Shown here in pieces: positions 9,012 to 16,968 of a stretch of 64,000 bases of DNA; the first letter of the stretch is position 1; the number at the start of each line of letters is the position of its first letter. A program made the translations under genes and the position numbers. The stretch spans positions 372,001 to 436,000 of the forward strand of contig CAVZID010000040.1 in the NCBI GenBank assembly GCA_963775245.1, given 5' to 3'. Under the pieces are notes generated by a model. It was not told the DNA's origin. It made no database searches and saw only the letters and a program-made list of their open reading frames with translations. The DNA comes from CAVSWT01 sp963775245. GTDB lineage: Bacteria > Bacteroidota > Ignavibacteria > Ignavibacteriales > Ignavibacteriaceae.

Positions 9012-10355
9012 TTACTCTTTTTCTTCAATAGACAACCGTGTTGCTGTTTCAACACCTTGCAGCACCTCAGGAATAATTCCAAGTTTAGTATAAATGGGCC
9101 TAATTAACAATCTCATCTTTGGTAGGTTAATTAAAAAGTAAACAGCGCCGACTAAACAAAAAATTCCACCAACTACCAAAGTAAATGAAGCTCCGATTAA
9201 CCCCGCGGCAATACCAGCTAAAAGACTTCCAAAGGGAGCTATGCCTCTAAATGCCATTGCATAAAGACTCATTACTCTGCCGCGTTTATCATTATCAACT
9301 ATTGTTTGAAGCATTGTGTTACTGCCTGCAAGCTGAATCATCATACCAAGTCCGGTCATAAACATAAAGATAACTGATAATACAAAAACATGTGAAATTG
9401 CAAATGCAATTAATCCTATTCCAAATATGAAAACCGAATAAGTTATAAGCTTGCCAAGGCCCAATACACTTTTTCTATTCATTAAAAATATTGCACCGCA
9501 TAAAGCACCTAAACCCGATGCGCCCATTAAGAAACCAAATAAATCAGCACCGCCATGGAAAAATTGTTTAACAAATACCGGCGCTAAAATCCTAATTGGA
9601 GTGCCCATAAAACTTACGACGGCTATAAGAATAAGAATTGATTTAATAGGGGAAAAACCAAATGCATATTGAATACCTTCTTTTAATTCTACTAAAGTCT
9701 CATTCTTTTTAGTTGATTTTGATTTATGAACAATTTCCATTTTTAATAATGAGATGATTACAGCTGTATAACTGATAGCGTTTAAAAGGAAGCACCAGCC
9801 CTCTCCAAATAATGAAATTAAAATCCCAGCAATTGAAGGCCCAATTAAACGGGCGCCATTTACCATACTAGAATTAATAGCTATTGCATTGCCTAAATCT
9901 TCTTTATTGTTTCCAATCATTTCCACCATGAAGGATTGTCGTGTCGGCATATCAATGGCATCGAAAACTCCTAGGATAACACTAAGTGCAATAATTTCCC
10001 AAACCTGAATTGTATCTGTCAATACTAATGCTGCAAGCACAAAGGCCTGAACCATGGATAGGGCTTGAGTATAGAGAAGAATTTTATGTTTGTCGAGACG
10101 ATCAGCAAGTACACCTGCGAATGGAGTTACTATAAGTAATGGAATTTGTCCAGAGAATCCGACGACTCCAAGTAAAAATGCTGAATTGGTTAAACGATAT
10201 ACAAGCCAGGTTAATGCAATTCTCTGAACCCATGTTCCAACAACTGAAACACCTTGTCCGCCGAAATAAAGTCTAAAGTTTTTATGATTTAATGCTCTAA
10301 ATGCAGTGAAACGTCTTAATAAATTTCCAGAAGATTGGTTATTTTCTTTTGCCAT
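9012..10355 (-). CDS. MFS exporter, MFS_3 (EntS-like) type
   Basis: The protein has 447 residues with about 12 hydrophobic segments. The N terminus (FRALNHKNFRLYFGGQGVSVVGTWVQRIALTWLVY) is typical of the MFS_3 subfamily, whose members export siderophores, macrolides and other small molecules. The loop motif GVLADRLDKHKILLYTQ matches MFS motif A, and MPTRQSF with NAIAINS are also subfamily hallmarks. It acts in the inner membrane by proton antiport (family knowledge). It is the last gene of the run starting with the TetR gene at 15004, 62 bp after the TolC gene, so it is probably co-expressed. Having a second single-component pump in the operon suggests broadened export capacity; the substrate is unknown. 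Confidence 0.85.
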   Translation of the reverse strand: MAKENNQSSGNLLRRFTAFRALNHKNFRLYFGGQGVSVVGTWVQRIALTWLVYRLTNSAFLLGVVGFSGQIPLLIVTPFAGVLADRLDKHKILLYTQALSMVQAFVLAALVLTDTIQVWEIIALSVILGVFDAIDMPTRQSFMVEMIGNNKEDLGNAIAINSSMVNGARLIGPSIAGILISLFGEGWCFLLNAISYTAVIISLLKMEIVHKSKSTKKNETLVELKEGIQYAFGFSPIKSILILIAVVSFMGTPIRILAPVFVKQFFHGGADLFGFLMGASGLGALCGAIFLMNRKSVLGLGKLITYSVFIFGIGLIAFAISHVFVLSVIFMFMTGLGMMIQLAGSNTMLQTIVDNDKRGRVMSLYAMAFRGIAPFGSLLAGIAAGLIGASFTLVVGGIFCLVGAVYFLINLPKMRLLIRPIYTKLGIIPEVLQGVETATRLSIEEKE

Positions 10356-10417
10356 CTTTTAACATCTTAACTCAATAATTTCAGAATTTATTTTGGCTTA
10401 CATTTAATCAAAGGGAA

Positions 10418-11722
10418 CTATTTTATTTCTTCTCCAACAGACATTTTTATTGAATACAAATTAACTACATTTTCATAAGCAACTTTTAAGTTGAGAAACT
10501 CAGCTTCTGTTAAAGAAGTTTCAGCATCAATTAAATCAAGATTAGTTATTACACCATCGCGATAACTAATCTCAGCCCTTTGTACGGCTTGTTTTGCCTG
10601 CTCAACTTGAAGCCTGGCGGTTCTAAATTTTTTAAGATTAGAATTATAATCTGCAACAGATTGCTGAACATCAGTTTTAATATTTCTTTCAAGCTCAAGA
10701 ATTTTAGCGGATGCAGTTTGCATATTTGCTTCTGCTTCTTCTACTTTGCTGTCTTTTAAATTGCCGTTAAATATTGGGATCTTTGCATTCAATCCTGCAG
10801 CCCAATTACCTCTTAGCACTTCAATGTTGGGCTCGTATCCATTTTTAAATCCGTAATTTGCAAAAACACCTAACATAGGACGGTCAGACAAAGATACAAG
10901 CTGTTTGTTTAAGTCAGCACTTTTTTCAGCATCTTTGGCAAGTGTCATTTCTGGCCTTTTAGCATATGCTTCGGCTAATAGTGAGTCTGAATTGAATGAA
11001 GTTGAATCAGTATTAAAATCGCCTGAAAGATTAAATTCTTGTCCATCCTTCCAGCCCATTAAACTATTTAAATATATTTTAGCTTTTGTTAAAGAGTTTT
11101 GTAAATCTATTTTTTGATTTTGAACTGCTGCTAATTTTACTTTAGTAATTAGTATATCATAATCAGTTGCACTTCCGCTATTAACTTTTTTTGTAGTCAT
11201 CTCGATGTGTGAATTTAAGTTATTTATCTGTTCATCTTTAACGGCAATACCTTTTTCAAGAAATAAAACTGAATAGAATGCTTTAGTAGTTTGATAAGCG
11301 AGATTATTTTTTATCAAAGCAATTTTATCTTCAGAAGAAAGTTTATAGCTCTTTGCCAGCTCAACAAGCGCATCTCTTTTGCCAAAATCATATAGAAGCT
11401 CTTTAGCTGAAACATGAAAATCATAATTATTGTTAGGTGCTAATTCAAGATTCTGGCCGGCAAAATTAAAAGCAGGGATAGGCCCAATCCTTGTATAAGA
11501 TATATCACCTTCAACTTCAGGATAGTAATAAGTTTTCTGCTGATTTATTTTTGCTTCTGCTGCATTGATTTGTTCTTCAGCCTGTTTAAGCAAAGGCTGA
11601 TTTGTTAATGCATTTTGAATTGCATCTTGTAAGCTTAATGATTTAGGATTTTGCTGTGCAATACAGTGTGTTCCAACTAAATTGACTATAGTAAATATTA
11701 AAATTAAAAATTTGAATTTCAT
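10418..11722 (-). CDS. TolC-family outer-membrane efflux channel
   Basis: This 434-residue protein has a signal peptide (VNLVGTHCIAQQ). Two outer membrane efflux repeats are present, with long heptad-rich helices such as AKINQQKTYYYPEVEGD and ASAKILELERNIKTDVQQS. Characteristic elements are SLQDAIQNALTNQP near the N terminus and AKQAVQRAEISYRDGVITNLDLIDAETSL near the C terminus. It should form a trimeric channel through the outer membrane and periplasm. It follows the DHA2 pump gene by 28 bp and completes a tripartite EmrAB-TolC-like system with the genes at 11751-14354. Confidence 0.9.
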   Translation of the reverse strand: MKFKFLILIFTIVNLVGTHCIAQQNPKSLSLQDAIQNALTNQPLLKQAEEQINAAEAKINQQKTYYYPEVEGDISYTRIGPIPAFNFAGQNLELAPNNNYDFHVSAKELLYDFGKRDALVELAKSYKLSSEDKIALIKNNLAYQTTKAFYSVLFLEKGIAVKDEQINNLNSHIEMTTKKVNSGSATDYDILITKVKLAAVQNQKIDLQNSLTKAKIYLNSLMGWKDGQEFNLSGDFNTDSTSFNSDSLLAEAYAKRPEMTLAKDAEKSADLNKQLVSLSDRPMLGVFANYGFKNGYEPNIEVLRGNWAAGLNAKIPIFNGNLKDSKVEEAEANMQTASAKILELERNIKTDVQQSVADYNSNLKKFRTARLQVEQAKQAVQRAEISYRDGVITNLDLIDAETSLTEAEFLNLKVAYENVVNLYSIKMSVGEEIK

Positions 11723-11750
11723 ATAATTTGCTCCGTTAATAAAAATCGCA

Positions 11751-13355
11751 TTAGTCCATTAGTTCAACTTTTTCTCCAGTTTTCTTTTTATGATAGCGGA
11801 GAAATACAAGTGGAATTAAAATAAAAAGAGTAATAGCAGCACCGGCCAAGAAATCATCATTAATGCCTTGTATAAAAGCCTGGCCAACTACATTCTGAAA
11901 AATTAATGCTTTAGCTTTTATCATCAATTCGTTTCCGGTACCGCCTACAGATTGCTGAATGAAATTCCTCATGCCATAAACAGTGTGTTTAAATATATCT
12001 GAATATGGATCAACAGCCTGTCCAAAAGTTTGTGTATGAAAAATTACACGACGCGTTAATAAAGTACCTAAAATTGCTACACCAAAGCTTCCGCCGACTT
12101 GTCTGATTGTATTGAATAAGCCGGTTGCCTGCGCCATCTTTTGTCTTGGGATATCATTTAATGCAATTGTGCTTAATGGTATGAACATAAATCCAAGTCC
12201 AAATCCTCTTATTACTAAAGGAAGCATGATAGAATGATACTCTGTTGCCAATGACAAATCTTTGTACAAGTACATGCTGAAGAATGTTAGGACAATTCCT
12301 ATAAATATTGGAATTTTAGGGTTTAATTTATCAGTCATCCAACCGGCAATGGGAGACATTATTGCTTGTATAATTCCAACCGGGAAAAATACAAGGCCCG
12401 CCTGCAGTGCTGTATAGCCAAGTGAGTTTTGTAAATACAGAGGTAGCAAAAATGAATTTCCGAAGAAAGCCAACCCGAAAATAAAAAGCATAATGTTAGC
12501 CATCCCGAAATTTCGATTCTTCAAAATTCTTAAATCTATTATTGGATGTTTAACAGTAAGCTCTGCAGAGATAAAAATTACAAAACTAACAAATGCAATT
12601 GCGAAACAAGATAAAATAAAATATGAGGTCCATCCGCCGGTATTCCATGCAGCATTTCCATCAGATAATGCAAGTAAAAGAAATACTAAAAACAAAGTCA
12701 TCGAAATAAAGCCAACAAAATCAAATGACCTAGCATGTTCAGTTTTGTATTCTCTTAAAATAACTAATGTAGCAATAAGTGCTACAATTCCAACAGGAAC
12801 GTTAACATCAAAAATTGCATGCCAGCTAAAGCTGTCTATTAAATAACCGCCGACCATTGGGCCAAGTGAAATTGAAGCAGCAGCTGCAACGCCCCAAAAT
12901 CCTAAAGCCATTCCTCTTTGTTCAGGAGGAAATTCTCTGGTTACTATCGCCATTCCAACCGGCATAATAAACCCGGCTCCGGAACCTTGAATAACACGCA
13001 TAACTATAAGCACATTTTCATTTGGAGATAAGCTGCATAACAAAGAACCGAGAGTAAATAAAAATAGGCCTAAAAAATAAGTTCGCTTATATCCAAAGTG
13101 ATCAGCTATCCATCCTGATGAAGGAAGGACAACTGCAAAGACTAAAAGATATGCAGTAAGAATCCATTCAATTTTATCTACACTGGTTCCAAAAGCCGCC
13201 ATCATTTTAGATAAGCCTACATTAACAATTGTAGCGTCAAGAACCGCCATAAAAGTTCCAACCATCACAACTGAAAGCACCCACCATTTATAAGACGGAT
13301 GCGAATGCAGGTTATTAATATTTAAGGAGTTACCTTTATTTGAATTCTTTGCCAT
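11751..13355 (-). CDS. DHA2-family (EmrB/QacA) drug:H+ antiporter
   Basis: The protein has 534 residues and 14 predicted membrane segments, the length and topology usual for DHA2. Hallmark motifs are VLDATIVNVGL in the first helix, the motif A region DHFGYKRTYFLGL, and the motif C-like GFWGVAAAASISLGPMVGGYLID. It should export hydrophobic toxic compounds using proton entry, working with the membrane fusion protein encoded 3 bp upstream and the TolC channel downstream. The adjacent TetR gene suggests substrate-induced expression. It is functionally EmrB-like, but the substrate is unknown. Confidence 0.92.
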   Translation of the reverse strand: MAKNSNKGNSLNINNLHSHPSYKWWVLSVVMVGTFMAVLDATIVNVGLSKMMAAFGTSVDKIEWILTAYLLVFAVVLPSSGWIADHFGYKRTYFLGLFLFTLGSLLCSLSPNENVLIVMRVIQGSGAGFIMPVGMAIVTREFPPEQRGMALGFWGVAAAASISLGPMVGGYLIDSFSWHAIFDVNVPVGIVALIATLVILREYKTEHARSFDFVGFISMTLFLVFLLLALSDGNAAWNTGGWTSYFILSCFAIAFVSFVIFISAELTVKHPIIDLRILKNRNFGMANIMLFIFGLAFFGNSFLLPLYLQNSLGYTALQAGLVFFPVGIIQAIMSPIAGWMTDKLNPKIPIFIGIVLTFFSMYLYKDLSLATEYHSIMLPLVIRGFGLGFMFIPLSTIALNDIPRQKMAQATGLFNTIRQVGGSFGVAILGTLLTRRVIFHTQTFGQAVDPYSDIFKHTVYGMRNFIQQSVGGTGNELMIKAKALIFQNVVGQAFIQGINDDFLAGAAITLFILIPLVFLRYHKKKTGEKVELMD

Positions 13356-13358
13356 TGA

Positions 13359-14354
13359 CTATTTTACCTTAATGCTAATTTCAACAGACATTCCCGGAAG
13401 CAGATTTATATTATCATTAGGATCAGGCTGTCCAGTTTGTGTTACCGGTTCAATTGAAATTTTAATCGGAACTCTTTGAGTTACTTTCGTAAAATTCCCT
13501 GAAGCATTTGAAGGAGGAATTAAAGAAAACTGTGACGCTGTATTTGATCCAAACTGAAAAATTTCCCCTTTAAATTTTTGTTCAGGATATGCATCAACCG
13601 AAATTTCAGCTTTATCTCCAATCTTTATTGAAGACAATTTTGTTTCTTCGAGATCAGCAGTGACCCAAATATTTTTAATATCGTAAATTGTAAATATCGG
13701 CTGCCCGGGAGCAACAACATCACCGGTAAGTGTCCATCGTTTTGCTACAACACCATCCATAGGTGAATATATAGAGGTATTCTGTAATTGTGTTTGAATT
13801 ACTTTTAGTTGAGCTTGAGCAGTTCCAATTTTAGTTTTAGAAATATTTAATTGTGCTTTTGCTGATTCAAGGGCATTCTGCATATGATCAAATTTTTCTT
13901 TAGGAATGATATTATCTTTAAATTGTCTTTCAGCTCTATTATAATCGTCCTGTGCTTTATCGAGATTGACTTGTGCTAGATTAACACTTTCTCTATCAAG
14001 CGCAAGCATGGCTTTTGCCTGTTGAGCTTGAGCTAAAAAATCTGTGGAGTCAAGCTTAACTAGTAATTGTCCTTTATAAACTGTATCAGCTTCGTCAACT
14101 GTCAATTCTGTTATTCTACCCAAAATCTTTGAACTTACTGAAAGTTTATTCCCATCTATAAATGCATCATCAGTAGTAACAAAACCGAGCTGCCCTATGT
14201 ACCAATAAATACCAATGGCTGCAGCAATTAAAATTATCAAAAGGGGAATGATGATTTTCTTTTTCTTGAATAATGGAACTTCATCAATTTTTTCATCACC
14301 GCTTCCATTAGAGCTATTATTGCTTTGAACTTTTACTTCTTCTTTTTCTGCCAT
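13359..14354 (-). CDS. HlyD/EmrA-type membrane fusion protein
   Basis: This 331-residue protein has one N-terminal membrane anchor (about residues 33-52), a beta-barrel/lipoyl half starting FVTTDDAFIDGNKLSVSSK, and a coiled-coil hairpin (about 105-190, rich in A, Q and K). The returning lipoyl half follows (STSIYSPMDGVVAKRWTL-like region, here NTSIYSPMDGVVAKR), then the barrel with GDKAEISVDAYPEQKFKGEI. This is the standard EmrA order. It bridges the DHA2 pump and the TolC channel in the periplasm. It ends 3 bp before the pump gene starts and begins 35 bp after the TetR stop, consistent with one transcript. Confidence 0.9.
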   Translation of the reverse strand: MAEKEEVKVQSNNSSNGSGDEKIDEVPLFKKKKIIIPLLIILIAAAIGIYWYIGQLGFVTTDDAFIDGNKLSVSSKILGRITELTVDEADTVYKGQLLVKLDSTDFLAQAQQAKAMLALDRESVNLAQVNLDKAQDDYNRAERQFKDNIIPKEKFDHMQNALESAKAQLNISKTKIGTAQAQLKVIQTQLQNTSIYSPMDGVVAKRWTLTGDVVAPGQPIFTIYDIKNIWVTADLEETKLSSIKIGDKAEISVDAYPEQKFKGEIFQFGSNTASQFSLIPPSNASGNFTKVTQRVPIKISIEPVTQTGQPDPNDNINLLPGMSVEISIKVK

Positions 14355-14389
14355 GAAAGTTTTTCCTTATTTATTTTAATTTCTAATTA

Positions 14390-15004
14390 TTATCTTTTTT
14401 TGATTCCATTTATAAAAATTTCTGTAGCAAGGCTCATTTCATCTTGTAGATATTTTCTAGTATCATCTGCAATTCCCTGACCTTTATATTGTTTTAATAC
14501 TCTGCATCTTAATCCTTGAATTATATGAAGAAATACAATCGCAGTATCATCGTTAATCTTTCTGTCAAACTCTTTATTCTTTTTACCTTCGTCAAATATT
14601 TTTCTTAACAAGTTTAATTCAACTTCTTCAAAATCAATAAATAATTTTTTAAAAATAGATTTTGGATCAAAGTATGAATGAACGCTTAAAGTGCCGAGAT
14701 TAATAAGTATTTGGAAGAACTTCATTCTCTGTTCCACATATTGATGAAGCTTGTTGGTTGCTGTTTCCGATTCCTCAAGAATTATTTCAATATTCTTTTT
14801 AAGCTCGTTCATTTCCTGGGCTAACACAGCTCTAAATAATTCTTCTTTGGTTGGGAAGTAATAGTATAAGGAAGCTTTTCCCATCTCCACATCCGTCGCG
14901 ATTTCATCCATTGTGACTTTTGAAAAACCAAAGTGTGCAAAGCGTTTTCTTGCTGCTTCAGTAATAATTAATTCTTTTTCTTTAATATTTTCTTCTTGTG
15001 ACAT
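14390..15004 (-). CDS. TetR-family transcriptional regulator of the efflux operon
   Basis: This 204-residue protein has an N-terminal TetR helix-turn-helix (about residues 12-58: ITEAARKRFAHFGFSKVTMD, then EMGKASLYYYFPTKEELFRAV), including the signature KASLYYYFPTKEEL. The helical C-terminal ligand domain is of the usual length. It is the first gene of the run down to 9012, so it probably represses its own operon and is released by a pump substrate, as in many TetR-pump pairs. A candidate operator (15015-15041) lies directly upstream. The gene at 15203 is divergent and may share the control region. Confidence 0.9.
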   Translation of the reverse strand: MSQEENIKEKELIITEAARKRFAHFGFSKVTMDEIATDVEMGKASLYYYFPTKEELFRAVLAQEMNELKKNIEIILEESETATNKLHQYVEQRMKFFQILINLGTLSVHSYFDPKSIFKKLFIDFEEVELNLLRKIFDEGKKNKEFDRKINDDTAIVFLHIIQGLRCRVLKQYKGQGIADDTRKYLQDEMSLATEIFINGIKKR

Positions 15005-15014
15005 AATTAAACCA

Positions 15015-15041
15015 TTCGACTATTTAACTTGAAGGGTCGAA
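15015..15041. promoter_or_regulatory. Possible TetR operator, inverted repeat
   Basis: A 6-bp inverted repeat TTCGAC / GTCGAA with a 15-bp spacer lies 10-37 bp upstream of the TetR start codon, in the divergent control region. Its position suits autorepression. The spacer is long and the arms short, so this is tentative. Confidence 0.25.
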
Positions 15042-15202
15042 ATATAAAACAAGCAGATTATTTAAGCAAATTAATTTTCTGTTAAGAAATATGATTTGTG
15101 ATTAATATTACTTATTAAGCTAAATTTATACTGGTAATAAATTGATATTTAAATTTTTCAATCCGTGATATTTAGTTTAGATAATATTTTTCATTCAGAT
15201 TC

Positions 15203-16084
15203 ATGACTAAAAATAATTTTCTGGTTTTATTAAGAATTGTCTTAGCAGGGACTTTTATTTTTTCCGCTATTTCAAAACTGATTTCAATTGGGGTATTTGA
15301 AATTACTCTTATTGACCAGGGAATAATGGCCAACCGGGAAGCAGCTGCATATTTTGCTCGATTTTTAATTGGGATTGAGTTATCGATTGGATTACTATAC
15401 TTACAGCCTTTTAATATTAAAAAAATAATTACCCCGATTTCATTTTTATTACTTCTTATATTCAGCGGGCAATTGATTTATCTAATGATAATTGGAGATT
15501 CAAGCAATTGCGGATGTTTTGGGAATATAATAAAAATGTCTCCAGTTGAATCTTTAATTAAAAATATTTTATTAATTATTATAGTTGGATTTGTTTATTT
15601 AAAATCTGATGTAAAAAGTCAAAAGAAATCATTCTTACTTATATTACCAATTGCGGCAATATCTTTTGTATTTATATTTTCTCCGATCAAATCAATAAAG
15701 AATTTTAAGTTCAGCAAATACACACATTTTGAATATGCAGGAAGAGTTGATTTATCACATGGAGATAAGCTTCTTGCGGTTTTTGATCTTGAATGTGAAC
15801 ATTGTCAGGCAGCAGCCATAGAGATTGGTAAATTAAAAAGACAAATGAAAAATTTCCCGGAATTTTATGTTCTCTTTTTTGGGGAAGGCAACGTTACAGT
15901 TGAAACGTTTGATAAAATTACAAAAACAAATTTTCCATACCACAAAATTAATGTAGATGAGTTTTTCAGTTTAATTGGGAAATCTCCTCCAAGAATATAC
16001 TGGCTTGAAGATGGGAGGATAAAAGAATATTGGGATAAAGATTTTGCAGAACATATTAAGAAGTCAATTGATCGTAATAATTAA
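15203..16084 (+). CDS. MauE/DoxX-like membrane protein with C-terminal thioredoxin-like region
   Basis: This 293-residue protein has two parts. Residues 1-135 form a four-helix MauE/DoxX-type membrane domain with RIVLAGTFIFSAISKLIS at the start and the typical DSSNCGCFG loop (about 111-119). After a fifth membrane segment, residues 180-293 resemble a thioredoxin-like domain with FDLECEHCQAAA. The CEHC pair fits a CXXC active site, followed by IGKSPPRIYWLEDG, where a cis-proline loop would be expected. By analogy with MauE-type proteins it may pass or receive electrons across the membrane for disulfide chemistry in the periplasm; this is inference. No ribosome binding site is obvious before ATG 15203. 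It is divergent from the TetR gene. The next 300 bp are non-coding, so it looks monocistronic. Confidence 0.75.
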   Translation: MTKNNFLVLLRIVLAGTFIFSAISKLISIGVFEITLIDQGIMANREAAAYFARFLIGIELSIGLLYLQPFNIKKIITPISFLLLLIFSGQLIYLMIIGDSSNCGCFGNIIKMSPVESLIKNILLIIIVGFVYLKSDVKSQKKSFLLILPIAAISFVFIFSPIKSIKNFKFSKYTHFEYAGRVDLSHGDKLLAVFDLECEHCQAAAIEIGKLKRQMKNFPEFYVLFFGEGNVTVETFDKITKTNFPYHKINVDEFFSLIGKSPPRIYWLEDGRIKEYWDKDFAEHIKKSIDRNN

Positions 16085-16398
16085 AATAGAAAGTTATACT
16101 GAAGAAAGTTTTTTTACTTTTAATGAAAAAATATTAAGGCTTTTGTTTTAAGAGCTAATAAATTCATTAAACAACTTAAATTAAAACTAGTGTTGTGTAA
16201 ATCAGAGAGTGACGCGTGAGACTTTTAAATAAACCCAATTTCTCAAAAGAAATTGAGTTTATAACTTGTCATTACATAGTTGACATTCTACTAGGTTATT
16301 ATTTAAAAGTGAACACTTATATTATTTAAGGTTTGAAAGAAAAATTGTAAGTTAAGTTCAAAGAAATAATTATCATTCAAATTCTAAAGGGTGAAAAG
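16085..16398. other. Intergenic region, 314 bp, with a hairpin
   Basis: No ORF is supported. A 13-bp stem with one mismatch (16231-16243 with 16248-16260, 4-base loop) lies about 150 bp after the stop at 16084 and may terminate that transcript, although only a short T run follows. The sequence AAAGGGTG just before ATG 16399 is the ribosome binding site of the next gene. Confidence 0.5.
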
Positions 16399-16608
16399 AT
16401 GTTCCATAATATATTTTGGGGATGGCCATGGTTTGGAGGGCTTTTCTGGGTAGTTATTATAGCTATTGGTGTTGTACTTTTGACTAAAAGAAATCATAAT
16501 AATTTTCCGATGCATCATGAGACACCTTTGGATATATTAAAGAAAAGATATGCAAAAGGTGAAATTACTAAAGAGCAATTTGAACAAATGAAAAGAGATA
16601 TTCTATAA
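16399..16608 (+). CDS. Small membrane protein with SHOCT domain
   Basis: This 69-residue protein has one N-terminal membrane helix (about residues 11-28) and a short linker containing HNNFPMHHET. A C-terminal SHOCT domain closes it: PLDILKKRYAKGEITKEQFE, ending MKRDIL. SHOCT modules are short alpha-helical segments found at the ends of many bacterial membrane proteins, with a suggested oligomerisation role. AAAGGGTG precedes the start. A second tiny membrane protein gene begins 21 bp downstream, so the two may be co-transcribed. The His-rich linker could bind metal, but that is speculation. Confidence 0.8.
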   Translation: MFHNIFWGWPWFGGLFWVVIIAIGVVLLTKRNHNNFPMHHETPLDILKKRYAKGEITKEQFEQMKRDIL

Positions 16609-16629
16609 ATAGATTTAGGTAACTGACTA

Positions 16630-16731
16630 ATGGAAATCGTAATTGGATTAGCATTTATTGCAGCAATTGGCTTTGTTATGGTTAAAAAATTCAAAAAAGC
16701 AAATAGTGAAGAGAAAGATTGCTGCAAATAA
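16630..16731 (+). CDS. 33-residue membrane peptide with Cys-Cys tail
   Basis: ATG 16630 opens a 33-codon frame ending at TAA 16729-16731. The product has one hydrophobic helix (IVIGLAFIAAIGFVMV), a basic stretch (KKFKKA) and an acidic tail ending KDCCK. This layout resembles the FeoB-associated Cys-rich membrane proteins, which are small single-helix proteins with a cysteine-bearing tail, though this one is shorter than usual. No feoB gene is in the window. The inside-positive charge after the helix gives a sensible topology with the cysteines in the cytoplasm. It lies 21 bp after the SHOCT gene, supporting translation from the same message. Confidence 0.5.
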   Translation: MEIVIGLAFIAAIGFVMVKKFKKANSEEKDCCK

Positions 16732-16968
16732 TTATATTAATAACTCAAATTACGCACATTGAAAGATGACATCATTTTCTATAAAATATAAATATCCATC
16801 TCTTTGAGGAATTATCATTATAGTTGATTTTCAATTTAAAAATAAAAGATATCATCCTGTTATTGCTTACATTTGCGTCAGGTGAGTTAATGCAATCTTT
16901 TTTTGCAATAATTTCATACAATATCTTAAACCCAGAAAAATTTATTTCATTAAAAATTATGCTGTAAA

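Noticed and set aside
15069..15090. TGTTAA near the TetR gene as another Pho-like box
   Set aside because: Only one unit is good; neighbours at 11-bp spacing do not match, so there is no array.
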